Of a stretch of DNA of 64,000 nt, positions 24,508 through 33,053 are shown in pieces (position 1 is the first letter of the stretch; each line of letters begins with the position of its first letter). Under the pieces are notes generated by a model. It searched no databases. It was not told the DNA's origin and was given only the letters and a program-made list of their open reading frames with translations. Source of the stretch: Chlamydiales bacterium (GTDB taxonomy: Bacteria; Chlamydiota; Chlamydiia; Chlamydiales; Simkaniaceae); assembly GCA_024233395.1 (NCBI GenBank), contig JACKPR010000004.1, positions 186,001 to 250,000 on the forward strand, given 5' to 3'. Position numbers and translations under genes: made by a program.

Positions 24508-25500
24508 TTAGCTCCTAAGATGTAATGTTTCCGTAATTGCTTCTGCAATCCGCTCAGGATTGGGTTGAGATGCTCGCTCTAATCCTTTATTGTAGGGAAG
24601 AGGTGTTTCCCTTTGACACACCCGTTTTAAGGGGGCATCTAAAAAGTCAAAGCATTGTTCTTGAATTTGAAATCCAATCTCTGCAGAAATACCGGTGAAA
24701 ATATGTCCCTCTTCAACAAGAACTGCAAAATGGGTCTTTCTAACAGACTCGGCAATGGTTCCCATATCCAGAGGTTTAATTGTTCTAAGATCGATCACTT
24801 CAATCTCAATTCCCTTCTTAGCAAACATCTGGGCTACTTCCATACAGTGATGAAGCATACGGCTATGCGAAATAAGTGTCAGATGTTTTCCTTCTCTCAA
24901 GATCTTTGCTTTCCCAATGGGGAGGAGGTATTCCTCTGTAGGAATTTCCATTTTCATTCCATAATCGAGTTCGTTTTCTAAGAAGATTACAGGATTGTTA
25001 TTTCGAATGGCCGCTTTTAAAAGCCCTTTTGCATCGTAAGGATTGCTAGGAGCAATGATAATGAAACCTGGAAGGTTTCCATAAATTGCTTCAACACAAT
25101 GGGAGTGTTGACAAGAGACTTGTGCTGCAGCTCCATTAGGGCCTCGGAAAACGATGGGAACACTAAAGCGATTTCCCGACATGTAATACATTTTACAAGC
25201 ATTCGAAACGAGTTGATCAAATGCTACAAAGGAAAAGTTAAAGCTCATGAATTCAACAATCGGGCGAAGACCGGTCATTGCAGCTCCAATACTGAGTCCT
25301 GCAAACCCATTTTCAGAAATGGGGGTATCAATAATGCGCTTAGATCCCCATTTATCTAAAAGTCCTTTTGAAACCTTGTATGCCCCATTATATTCCGCGA
25401 CCTCTTCTCCCATAAGGTAAACCTTATCATCCCGCTCCATCTCTTCATCGATGGCTTGTCGAAGCGCTTCTCGTAATTCTACTGTCTGCATTTTACTCAT
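24508..25500 (-). CDS. pdhB: Pyruvate dehydrogenase E1 component, beta subunit
   Basis: 330 residues. Together with the alpha subunit it decarboxylates pyruvate with thiamine diphosphate. Conserved blocks: LMGEEVAEYNGAYKVSKGLLDKWG, DTPISENGFAGLSIGAAMTGLRPI and RGPNGAAAQVSCQHSHCVEA. It overlaps pdhA by 4 nt (ATGA), so pdhA-pdhB-pdhC are translated as a unit. Position matches CT246. Confidence 0.96.
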   Translation of the reverse strand: MSKMQTVELREALRQAIDEEMERDDKVYLMGEEVAEYNGAYKVSKGLLDKWGSKRIIDTPISENGFAGLSIGAAMTGLRPIVEFMSFNFSFVAFDQLVSNACKMYYMSGNRFSVPIVFRGPNGAAAQVSCQHSHCVEAIYGNLPGFIIIAPSNPYDAKGLLKAAIRNNNPVIFLENELDYGMKMEIPTEEYLLPIGKAKILREGKHLTLISHSRMLHHCMEVAQMFAKKGIEIEVIDLRTIKPLDMGTIAESVRKTHFAVLVEEGHIFTGISAEIGFQIQEQCFDFLDAPLKRVCQRETPLPYNKGLERASQPNPERIAEAITETLHLRS

Positions 25501-26525
25501 GGCGCAAAAACATCCTCTTCTAAAGTCATCGGTTCTGGATCGGGACTTTCTTCAGCAAATTTCATAGAAGCTACAACAATATCTTTTTGCTCTTTATCCA
25601 TTTCTTCAAAAGCTTTGTCTGTCAAAATCTTTTCTTTCTTAAGATACGCTTTAAAAAGCTCAATTGGATCTCGACCTTTAGCAACTTCGAGTTCTTTTTT
25701 CGAGCGATAAAGACCTGGATCAGAAATCGAATGACCTCTAAACCGTTCGGTTACAGCTTCAACGAGAATAGGACGTCCTGTTTTTCTTACTTCTTCGTAA
25801 ATATGCTTAAACCCTCCATAGCAATTCGTAAAATCCATTCCATCAAGGGTATATGCTTTCATTCCATAAGCTGGAGCGAAATGTTCAGCAATGGGCTGAA
25901 CACAAAGAGCGCGATTCACAGCTGTTCCCATTCCCCATTGGTTGTTTTCAACAACATAGATACAAGGAAGATCCCAAAGGGAAGCTAAATTGAGAGATTC
26001 ATGAACAGCTCCCTGAACAAAAGCGCCATCTCCTAAGAAGCAAACAGCAACTCCATCCTGTTTTTGATACTTAAGGGAAAATGCAGCACCAGTTGCAATC
26101 GGAAGATGCCCTCCTACAATTCCAAAACCACCGAGCAAGCGATCTTGATAAAAATGCATGGATCCCCCACGACCCATCGCATTCCCTGTTGCTTTTCCAT
26201 AAAGCTCTGCCATCATTTCATTCGGAGTTGCACCATTAAGATAAGCCAGAGCATGGCAACGATAAGTAGTGATCCACCAATTATTTTCTCGACCTAAGGC
26301 ATGAACAGCTGCTGTTTGAATAGCTTCTTGTCCCATATAGGCATGAAAAAAACCTCCAACTTTTCCTTGTTGGTAAGCAGATTCAGCTCGCATTTCGAAG
26401 TGACGAATGAGGAGCATCTCTTTTAGAACTTGAATCAGCCCTTCTTTTCCAAGTTCCTTTTTAGCCTCTTCAGCCTTAGATTCAAAGAAGTTATATTTAA
26501 CGTGTTGAACGGTTTTTCTTACCAT
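25497..26525 (-). CDS. pdhA: Pyruvate dehydrogenase E1 component, alpha subunit
   Basis: 342 residues. The thiamine diphosphate-binding motif GDGAFVQGAVHESLNLA ... VVENN is clear, and RFRGHSISDPGLYRSKKE is the conserved phosphorylation-loop equivalent. First gene of the pdh operon, matching CT245. A palindrome (element 6) begins 20 bp upstream of its start, so its leader or promoter must overlap that element. Confidence 0.96.
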   Translation of the reverse strand: MVRKTVQHVKYNFFESKAEEAKKELGKEGLIQVLKEMLLIRHFEMRAESAYQQGKVGGFFHAYMGQEAIQTAAVHALGRENNWWITTYRCHALAYLNGATPNEMMAELYGKATGNAMGRGGSMHFYQDRLLGGFGIVGGHLPIATGAAFSLKYQKQDGVAVCFLGDGAFVQGAVHESLNLASLWDLPCIYVVENNQWGMGTAVNRALCVQPIAEHFAPAYGMKAYTLDGMDFTNCYGGFKHIYEEVRKTGRPILVEAVTERFRGHSISDPGLYRSKKELEVAKGRDPIELFKAYLKKEKILTDKAFEEMDKEQKDIVVASMKFAEESPDPEPMTLEEDVFAP

Positions 26526-26545
26526 AGATGCATCGGCCTTCTTTA

Positions 26546-26702
26546 AGAGACCTTCTCTGAATGACCTTTATTTTTGTCTTTTCTAATTAATTTTTCTGCT
26601 CAAAATTACCAACTAACCTCTAAGTTGGTTGCATTCTCCATATAAAAGTTCTTTTAGAAATTAGTAAAAAATCTAAAAGAACTTCATTCAGAGAATGTCT
26701 CT
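26546..26702. repeat. ~160-bp intergenic palindrome (element 6, upstream of pdhA)
   Basis: 157 bp bounded by 18-bp arms with one mismatch (26546-26563 and 26685-26702; AGAGAC-x-TTCTCTGAATG). A hairpin ACCAACT/AGTTGGT (26608-26629) is near the centre, and a separate perfect 13-bp hairpin AAGTTCTTTTAGA/TCTAAAAGAACTT (26646-26684) lies in the right half. Confidence 0.8.
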
Positions 26703-26735
26703 AATGCTGTTCATACTGCAATCATCTGTCTTAAG

Positions 26736-26903
26736 TCAATAAGGCAATCCTTGCATGGGCCCCAAGTCTCTATGAGGTGTAATGTTAGGGTTATTTGTAA
26801 CGGGCATCGCACGTAGGCCATCATCTTCATGTGTTTGATAACAACCGACCACGAAAAATAATAACCCAATCAGCATTAAAGCAATTCGCATAGTCTTTTC
26901 CAT
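26736..26903 (-). CDS. Very small lipoprotein
   Basis: A 55-residue reading frame. A basic start (MEKTMR) leads into a hydrophobic core ending in the lipobox FVVGC, so Cys21 would be lipidated, leaving a mature peptide of only 35 residues (QTHEDDGLRAMPV ...). It occupies the largest gap without a longer gene (26526-26956), the rest of which is element 6. An internal Met at codon 5, preceded by GGAAAAG, is an alternative start. Tiny lipoproteins of this kind can be entericidin-like or surface anchored; I make no functional claim. Confidence 0.65.
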   Translation of the reverse strand: MEKTMRIALMLIGLLFFVVGCYQTHEDDGLRAMPVTNNPNITPHRDLGPMQGLPY

Positions 26904-26956
26904 ATGTTATTCAAAGAGGTAATCATACCTCATAGAAGTCTTTTTGACAATTTATT

Positions 26957-27679
26957 ATGAACCTGGCTAGAATGCTTTGCATGGCTAAAAGACCGATCTA
27001 TTACGATACTGAAACGACAGGGGTTCGACCTGATAAGGATCGAATCATTGAAATTGCTGCTTTTGACCCTATTAAAGATCGAACGTTTCACAGCTTAATC
27101 AATCCTGGCTGTCCCATTCCTCCTGAGGCTAGCGCTATTCACAATATCTCAGATGACATGGTTCAAGATGCTCCTACTTTTACTGAAGTTGCTAAGCAGT
27201 TTATTGAATTTTGCTCCGAAGATGTTGTCCTTATTGCACACAATAATGATGCCTTTGATAAACCCTTTTTGGAAAATGAATACAAAAGAAACGACGTTTC
27301 CCTTCCAAACTGGCCTTATATCGACTCCCTAAAATTTTCTAGAAAATACCGGCCAGACCTTCCTCGCCATTCGTTGCAACATCTCCGTGAATATCATGGA
27401 ATCGAAGCGAATAATGCCCACCGCGCCCTTGATGACGTCATCATTCTTCATCAAGTTTTTTCAATGATGATCGATGATTTGACCATGGAAACAATCATCG
27501 AGCTGATGAATCAAAAACAAATCCTTCGTCACATGCCCTTTGGCAAACATCGTGGCACGCCGATTAAGGACATGCCCCCTGGTTATGTCCGATGGCTCCA
27601 TGAAAATGGAGCCCTCGATAAACCTGATAATGCCGAGCTCAAAGAAGCCTTTGAAGCTTTAGGCATGCTTCCGAACTAA
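26957..27679 (+). CDS. DnaQ-like 3'-5' exonuclease with C-terminal DUF3820-type domain
   Basis: 240 residues. The DEDDh exonuclease motifs are all visible: YYDTETTG (Exo I), AHNNDAFDKPFLENEY (Exo II) and HRALDDVIILHQVF (Exo III, the His and Asp). After about residue 180 a 55-residue module follows with MPFGKHRGTPIKDMPPGYVRWL, the pattern of DUF3820 (PF12843, annotated as a putative virulence-linked domain). Proofreading or RNA/DNA trimming is likely. The start is uncertain: ATG at 26957 or ATG at 26981 just before the conserved region. Confidence 0.88.
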   Translation: MNLARMLCMAKRPIYYDTETTGVRPDKDRIIEIAAFDPIKDRTFHSLINPGCPIPPEASAIHNISDDMVQDAPTFTEVAKQFIEFCSEDVVLIAHNNDAFDKPFLENEYKRNDVSLPNWPYIDSLKFSRKYRPDLPRHSLQHLREYHGIEANNAHRALDDVIILHQVFSMMIDDLTMETIIELMNQKQILRHMPFGKHRGTPIKDMPPGYVRWLHENGALDKPDNAELKEAFEALGMLPN

Positions 27680-27680
27680 C

Positions 27681-27846
27681 GAACCTTTCTCGTATTAAAA
27701 TAGACTTTTTTATTCCACTCTTTTTGGCATCTTCTTTCTTTCCATTTTAACCTCTTGTCCCATGGACAATGTGATCAAAATGGAAAGAAAAAATCTGCTC
27801 AAAAATCGAAGAAATCAAATAAGCTCTTTTAATGTGAGATAGGTTC
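27681..27846. repeat. ~160-bp intergenic palindrome (element 7, dnaQ-ankyrin gene)
   Basis: 166 bp. The outer arms at 27681-27703 and 27824-27846 pair over 23 bp with four mismatches (GAACCT-x-TCTC ... ATTAAAA). An inner 14-bp perfect stem (27735-27748, 27777-27790) and a central TTGTCC-CAT-GGACAA sit at the midpoint. The left arm begins 2 bp after the dnaQ stop; the right arm runs over the stop and last five codons of the convergent gene. Confidence 0.85.
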
Positions 27847-29292
27847 TTTGGAAAAATTCTCTTTTGCTAAGTGATAGATTTTCAACCCAAAGTTTGGAAT
27901 ATCATCAATTCCTTCCCATGGAGGCACACCAAACGTTTCAAGGAGCGTTCCGTGAAAGGCTTCGATTTTATTGATTTGCTCTTGCCCACCCTCTAGTTTA
28001 AGAAGTTCTGTTCGAATATTTGCATTTTGTACAAGAAGGTGATACCCATATCCTTTTGTGATAAGCCCTGAGCAATAATTACTGATATCGACCCCTTTTT
28101 CATAAATTTCTTGCTCTTCATCATCTGTTGCATCTTCACTAGCCTTAGGCAAATCAGGAATCGAGATCTCACTCTTGAAGGCATCAGTTATCACTCTTTG
28201 CGCAATAATTTTTGGATCAAAGCCGCTTTCTAAAAGAGCAATCGCTGCAGGCTCAACAACCTTTTGGTATATAAAGCAGTTAAAAATTCCTACATGAGGA
28301 TAGTATCTAAAAAAGTCCATGGCTAGTTGTGTCTTGGTTTCCATAGATAATTCTACCCCCTCCTCATTGATAAAAGGGAGCATAATGGCCGCTAGACATT
28401 TCCGTTGCCTAAAGGGAAGCTCAAGCTCTTTTTCAATAAGCAACCGGGTCTCATTTGAGGATGGAACAAGGCCTAAAGTTTCAAAGACCTTACAATCAGA
28501 TTTCGCTTCTCTTATCCCTGCTTCACTCTCTTCTCCCCAAAACTCTGCAACTTTGAATTTTTCTTCAAATTTGTAGAAAAAAATGCCCGAAATATAGCGG
28601 AGCTTTTCCATTTCAGGATTAAAATCTGGATGATTCATCATCATCATCAAACCATTAATATCTTTATTGCTGAGAGCAACACCCCATGCAGAATTATATT
28701 CTGTATCAAAAGGATTAGCACCATGATCGATCAGGATTTGAGCAAGTTCTAAACGATGAGGAAGCTCTCCTTTCCTTCCTCCCTCGTAAACTTCCCCATG
28801 AATTGCTGCTTCTTGAAAATATTCGTTTAATGCACCTCGAATATGCTTTTCTTTAATCAATGGAGACGTTACAAGCATTTGCATCCCTTTTAAATCATCC
28901 ATTTCACCGAGCATATATTTTAGGTTTGATTTATCCTGTTCCACAAGAAACTTTTCAATCTCTCGAACAAACGTTATGGGTGTTTGATGAGCAGCTTTCG
29001 CATAGACAGGAATCAACAGTCCAAAATAAATATCATCTTTTCTCTGAGCGTAAACCGCTGCAAAAGCTTTCATATCTTGAGCTTCGACAGCTTTCTTAAG
29101 CTCAAGCTGCGCTAGAGCTCTTCTAGCCTCTTTTTCTCGCTCTCTAACTTTCCATTCTGGTAAAGGCTCTGGGGAAGAAGGGCGAACCTCTTCCTTTTGC
29201 TCTTCTGTTACAGATTTTTTTGAAACCTCTTCAAATTCTGTCACATAATGCTCTATAGGATTTGAGGATCCTGAATTAATTTCACTTGTCAT
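27829..29292 (-). CDS. Hypothetical protein with ankyrin-like segment
   Basis: 487 residues, acidic, no signal peptide. Around residues 180-225 the pattern LAQILIDHGANPFDTEYNSAWGVAL is that of an ankyrin repeat (LA..LI.HGA.....), but other repeats are too weak to count by eye. A Ser/Pro/Glu-rich N-terminus (about 1-60) is followed by an amphipathic helical region. Ankyrin-like proteins without export signals are common candidate type III effectors in chlamydiae; this is inference. Its C-terminal codons lie inside palindrome element 7. Confidence 0.65.
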   Translation of the reverse strand: MTSEINSGSSNPIEHYVTEFEEVSKKSVTEEQKEEVRPSSPEPLPEWKVREREKEARRALAQLELKKAVEAQDMKAFAAVYAQRKDDIYFGLLIPVYAKAAHQTPITFVREIEKFLVEQDKSNLKYMLGEMDDLKGMQMLVTSPLIKEKHIRGALNEYFQEAAIHGEVYEGGRKGELPHRLELAQILIDHGANPFDTEYNSAWGVALSNKDINGLMMMMNHPDFNPEMEKLRYISGIFFYKFEEKFKVAEFWGEESEAGIREAKSDCKVFETLGLVPSSNETRLLIEKELELPFRQRKCLAAIMLPFINEEGVELSMETKTQLAMDFFRYYPHVGIFNCFIYQKVVEPAAIALLESGFDPKIIAQRVITDAFKSEISIPDLPKASEDATDDEEQEIYEKGVDISNYCSGLITKGYGYHLLVQNANIRTELLKLEGGQEQINKIEAFHGTLLETFGVPPWEGIDDIPNFGLKIYHLAKENFSKEPISH

Positions 29293-29440
29293 AACTTCTC
29301 CTAAATTAGAGTGTCATCTTAAAAAAACCGTAAAAATTTTCTCAGAATGAAGATAATTAAAACAAGGAAAAAGATTTGTTGAAATTTAATATTCTCTATA
29401 GGATACTTCTTAAAACGTTAATTAGGTTACAGGAAGATTA

Positions 29441-29848
29441 ATGAAAAAGAAGAATTTACTACTACTTTCATTAGCAGGAGCCCTTATTGTGGGATGTACT
29501 TCAATGAAAGGGACAAAAGAACTTGCCAGTATCACAAATTATGAAATCGATCAGTTTATTGTGGATGGAAAGACAGACAAACATGACATCGTTGCGAAAT
29601 TTGGAACACAATATTCGGTTGAAGAAGACTTTGATGGCCGTGAAAAGTGGACCTACGAACTCTCAACATATAAGCCAAAAGCCTCCAATTGGATTCCGAT
29701 TTATGGAGACATTAATCGAGGCACCAACAATGTGGATTATAAACTGACTCTTTTCTTTGATGAGAATGGAAAAGTGATCCGCCATCGCTTTCATCAACAA
29801 AACTATGATAGTACCCGCTGGCATCAGTATCATCCACAGACAAACTAA
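29441..29848 (+). CDS. BamE/SmpA-like lipoprotein (copy 1)
   Basis: 135 residues. A lipoprotein signal ends at LIVGC (Cys19). The mature part has the BamE/OmlA pattern: I-V-D-GKT-x2-DIVAKFG, a loop, then EKWTYEL and a closing strand KLTLFFDENGKVIRHRF. Members of this fold are small outer membrane lipoproteins, the best known being part of the BAM complex. TTGAAA with 17-nt spacing to GATACT lies upstream (from about 29380). It is followed 52 nt later by a paralogue. Confidence 0.75.
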   Translation: MKKKNLLLLSLAGALIVGCTSMKGTKELASITNYEIDQFIVDGKTDKHDIVAKFGTQYSVEEDFDGREKWTYELSTYKPKASNWIPIYGDINRGTNNVDYKLTLFFDENGKVIRHRFHQQNYDSTRWHQYHPQTN

Positions 29849-29900
29849 AGCTTTAATAGAGGGAGTTTTCTAAACACTCTCTAGTAGAACAGGGAAAATA

Positions 29901-30374
29901 ATGAAAAAACATATGATGCTATTTGCCCTCCTTGGAGCCCTAATTACAAGCTGCTCTTCCCTTAAAACAAATACTGTTCACACAAAACTGCAAACCTATG
30001 AAATCGATGATCAAATCATTACAGGGAAAACAACTCAAAAAGAGGTTCTCAAGAAATTTGGGTCCAACCATGAAGCTGAAATCGATACAAATGGGCGAGA
30101 AATGTGGGTTTATAATCTAGCAATTTCTATTCCCACCGCAGTTAAACACTCAAAGCAAAAGATTGAGATTGTCGCCGATTACCCAAAAAACAACAAAAAT
30201 GACTTTTCTTATTTAAAAAAATATGAAGGTTTCTCCCCAGAATATGACATAAAAGAGTTCTCTCTTATCCTCTTTTTTAATGAAGAAGGAAGAGTTATTA
30301 GCTATCATCTAACCCCCAAAGACTCCACCAAGCCCCCTTCATGGCAATCTTATGACCCTTCTTTTTCTAGATAG
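29901..30374 (+). CDS. BamE/SmpA-like lipoprotein (copy 2)
   Basis: 157 residues, paralogue of the preceding gene: lipobox ITSC (Cys18), then YEIDDQIITGKTTQKEVLKKFG against YEIDQFIVDGKTDKHDIVAKFG in copy 1, followed by GREMWVYNLA and SLILFFNEEGRVISYHL. It carries an insertion of about 20 residues before the last strand. Both copies are lipidated and presumably face the periplasm. The stop codon lies inside a hairpin. Confidence 0.75.
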   Translation: MKKHMMLFALLGALITSCSSLKTNTVHTKLQTYEIDDQIITGKTTQKEVLKKFGSNHEAEIDTNGREMWVYNLAISIPTAVKHSKQKIEIVADYPKNNKNDFSYLKKYEGFSPEYDIKEFSLILFFNEEGRVISYHLTPKDSTKPPSWQSYDPSFSR

Positions 30375-30413
30375 TGTCGCCTGCGAGATGAACATCTTAT
30401 GACAACACTATCT
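30369..30413 (+). terminator. Hairpin over the stop of BamE-like copy 2
   Basis: AGATAGTGT (30369-30377) and ACACTATCT (30405-30413) form a perfect 9-bp stem with GATG/CATC inside the loop. The stop codon is in the left arm. No T-tract, so termination is uncertain. Confidence 0.45.
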
Positions 30414-30457
30414 AACGGAGGGTTAACTTAAAAACTTCTCCTTTTCCAAACATTCAT

Positions 30458-30486
30458 TTGATAAAAAAAATTTTTTCAACTACATT
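30458..30486 (+). promoter_or_regulatory. Candidate promoter of the 30525 gene
   Basis: TTGATA at 30458-30463, 17-nt A/T-only-rich spacer, TACATT at 30481-30486, about 39 nt before the start codon. Confidence 0.4.
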
Positions 30487-30524
30487 GCTAAATTTATCAT
30501 GAAAACCTAACGGAAGAGGAACTA

Positions 30525-31310
30525 ATGAAAAGAATCTTAGCCGCACTCATAGCAACCGCTTGTACTTTCTCTCTCTATGCTCAAAATCAACCTCAACAAC
30601 AAAGTCAAAATACTACTTCTTATAAAGATTTTAGATTTGATTTAGATGTCAACTACACCCGCGTTTATGTTAAACCCCAAGGACATCCTACTTTGGATGG
30701 AAATATGGGAGGAATGGAAGGAAACTTCGAATATATTCCTGCTGATTTTATTTACGCTGCTGTAGGAGGTTCTTGGAGATATGGCAGTATCGATGGCAAA
30801 GATAGTAAACGCCACTTGTTAGACGGAGAAGTTTATGAACGGATTGGATACAATGCGACCTTCTTAAACAAACGTTTTCTTCTAACTCCTTTTACAGGGT
30901 TTGGATACCGCCACCTTTCTCACAACTTTAAACGTGGGGTATCACTCAAAATGCGTTATAATGAGTTTTATATCCCTGTAGGCCTCTTAGGAAGATATAA
31001 TTGGGACTGTGCTTCTATTGGATTCTTCGCTATTTGGATGCCACAAGTTTATCCAACTGTAACGTTTGATGTTACTGATGGAGCCCGTTGGGTGACTAAA
31101 GCGACTTATAAGAATTTCCGTGTAGGGCTACCTATTCTCTATCACTTCCAATCGGTAGAAAACCTCAGTATCTTTCTTAAGCCCTCTTTTGAGCTTTGGC
31201 AAGATGGAAAAACAACTGCAAGAACTAGCTCTACTCGTGTAGCCTTAGGGATCCCACAAAACACCTATATCTTCTGGGAAGTTGGCTTAGGTCTAGAGTA
31301 CAAGTTCTAA
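30525..31310 (+). CDS. Probable outer membrane beta-barrel protein
   Basis: 261 residues. A signal peptide (RILAALIATACTFSLYA, with cleavage before QNQPQQ) is followed by alternating strands typical of an 8- to 10-strand barrel (RFDLDVNYTRVYV, AAVGGSWRYGS, GLLGRYNWD, FWEVGLGLEYKF) ending in Phe. GGAAGAGG precedes the ATG. No close family recognised. It lies between lipoprotein genes and a secreted GH64-like protein. Confidence 0.78.
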   Translation: MKRILAALIATACTFSLYAQNQPQQQSQNTTSYKDFRFDLDVNYTRVYVKPQGHPTLDGNMGGMEGNFEYIPADFIYAAVGGSWRYGSIDGKDSKRHLLDGEVYERIGYNATFLNKRFLLTPFTGFGYRHLSHNFKRGVSLKMRYNEFYIPVGLLGRYNWDCASIGFFAIWMPQVYPTVTFDVTDGARWVTKATYKNFRVGLPILYHFQSVENLSIFLKPSFELWQDGKTTARTSSTRVALGIPQNTYIFWEVGLGLEYKF

Positions 31311-31365
31311 TTCAAGCTTAGATAATGTATAAACAAAAACAATAACAAGAAATCGAAGAGGCGTA

Positions 31366-32913
31366 ATGAAAAAGTTTCTGATCCTTATCATAACCTTTAA
31401 TGCTTTGCTTTTAAATGCAGTAGAAAGACAATTCTCAGACCCCCTCTTCGATGACTTCCTCAAAGAGTTTTACGACGAGTATATTTGTGAAACCAAGCAT
31501 GCTGTTGCCCCAACAGGATTGACTTCACCTTGCGGAGGAAGAATCTTTTCCCCTCTTTCCTCTGTTCCGATCCCACCTCCAGCCCCTCCAGCTCCCCCTC
31601 TGCCCTCACCTCCTGCACCAATGGCCAATTTTCTACCTATTTTATTAACCAATACCACTGGAAAGCCTGATTCTGATGTTTATGTTGTCATTACAGGTCA
31701 AAATACGTCAAATGACATTGGAGTTCTGAGCATTGCTGGAGGAATTGGGACTTATGTTCTGGGAGTTTCTGGGAATACTCTAGATACTTATGTTTACAAA
31801 TTCTCTTCTCTCCCAGCAAGTGGAGCGAACCGGTTGATCTACCTTCCTGAAATCATCTCTTCTCGTTTTTGGTTTTCAGTAGATGCCCCCCTTAAAATGT
31901 CGTTTAATACCACAAAAACTGGAGCCGTTGGACTCGTTGAACCTAACTTTACCAACCCAAACGATCCAAATTTCAACATTATCTTTGATAAAGCAGAGCT
32001 TAACTTCCAACTCACTCCATCTGTTAGTATCTTCACAGATGCAACTGCTGTTGACTTCTTTTCGATGCCGATCTTCATCTACCTTAACTCTCCTGATGTA
32101 GCACCTCAAAACAATACAGGATTGACCTATGCGAGATCTACAGCAATGGGTTATCTTGAAGAAGTGCTTAACTTCCCAAATGAGCCTGAAAAAGATCAGT
32201 GGAATAATTTAGTGATTAGAGATGCTGGTGGAACACCACTACGTGTTGCATCCACTCAAAACGCAATATCAGCACCTAAAGATCCTTCTAACCCAAGCTT
32301 AGGTCAAATCTTTGATCCTAATTATTTAGACAACTTAGGAGCTTACGGTTATAGCTATCTCAATAACATTTGGGAAAATACAACAAGCTTCTATCGTAAA
32401 AACCAGTTAAGGATGGTTGGATACAATAGTGGGGAAACATACATTGGAACTGTACAAGGGGATAATAGCATTATCTTTAATAGCACCTCAAGCAGTAAGA
32501 CTGTTACTTTTGACCCTCCAACAACAGGGCCTACCCCTGTCGACACCACATCATTCAAAATCTTTGGGGGAAAACCTCTTTTCACTACCGATACAACAGG
32601 TGTAGGCGATGCGGTGCAGCTCAGTAAGCTTTTTGAAGAATGTATCATTACAGGTCTGATTCCTACAACGGATACAATAAGCCTCCAATATTTAATCAAT
32701 AAACAAGCTGATTACTATAAAATAAACTCTAGCCTAACAAGTAATGGACAAATGTCAGGGCCATGGTATGATGTCTACTCCCAAGGTCTCCATAACTTGG
32801 GATTGATCTATGCCTATGCTTATGACGACGCTTTTTGGATACAAGTTCAAATCCATAGCGAAACTTTATCGCCAACTACCTTTGTTAACTTTGTGCTTAA
32901 TCCATTGAACTAG
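31366..32913 (+). CDS. Secreted GH64-like protein (beta-1,3-glucanase / thaumatin-like fold)
   Basis: 515 residues. Signal peptide (FLILIITFNALLLNA), a region of about 45 residues, a Pro-rich linker (about 66-86), then a GH64-like domain: strands ending with SSRFWFSVDAPLKM, the VEPNFTNPNDPNFN block, and the E-x(n)-VDFFSMPI block. The acidic residues expected for catalysis are Glu211 (KAELNF) and Asp230 (AVDFF). The C-terminal YAYAYDDAF matches the same element in the second GH64-like protein at 58396. GH64 enzymes cleave beta-1,3-glucans (laminarin, callose, fungal or cyst walls). Family call is by pattern recognition; activity untested. A strong terminator follows. Confidence 0.75.
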   Translation: MKKFLILIITFNALLLNAVERQFSDPLFDDFLKEFYDEYICETKHAVAPTGLTSPCGGRIFSPLSSVPIPPPAPPAPPLPSPPAPMANFLPILLTNTTGKPDSDVYVVITGQNTSNDIGVLSIAGGIGTYVLGVSGNTLDTYVYKFSSLPASGANRLIYLPEIISSRFWFSVDAPLKMSFNTTKTGAVGLVEPNFTNPNDPNFNIIFDKAELNFQLTPSVSIFTDATAVDFFSMPIFIYLNSPDVAPQNNTGLTYARSTAMGYLEEVLNFPNEPEKDQWNNLVIRDAGGTPLRVASTQNAISAPKDPSNPSLGQIFDPNYLDNLGAYGYSYLNNIWENTTSFYRKNQLRMVGYNSGETYIGTVQGDNSIIFNSTSSSKTVTFDPPTTGPTPVDTTSFKIFGGKPLFTTDTTGVGDAVQLSKLFEECIITGLIPTTDTISLQYLINKQADYYKINSSLTSNGQMSGPWYDVYSQGLHNLGLIYAYAYDDAFWIQVQIHSETLSPTTFVNFVLNPLN

Positions 32914-32938
32914 AAAAATGGTATTTGACCTAAAAAAA

Positions 32939-32963
32939 GGCTCCCTAGTAGGGAGCCTTTTTT
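32939..32963 (+). terminator. Rho-independent terminator after the GH64-like gene
   Basis: GGCTCCCT-AGT-AGGGAGCC with a run of six T's: a textbook terminator 26 nt past the stop codon. Confidence 0.92.
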
Positions 32964-33053
32964 ATATATCATGCCATCAGACAAGGAGAGATTTTAAGAA
33001 GTCGAAGGACAACACAAAGATCCGCATAAATCATCCCAATTTTAGCTATGTAG

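Noticed and set aside
30310..30425. Stretch around the BamE-like copy 2 stop as a palindrome family member
   Set aside because: The symmetric span is about 116 bp at most and the outer match is only 6 bp, so it does not fit the constant size.
32391..32699. 102-codon minus-strand frame within the GH64-like gene
   Set aside because: No ribosome-binding site and antisense to a gene with a clear signal peptide and family motifs.
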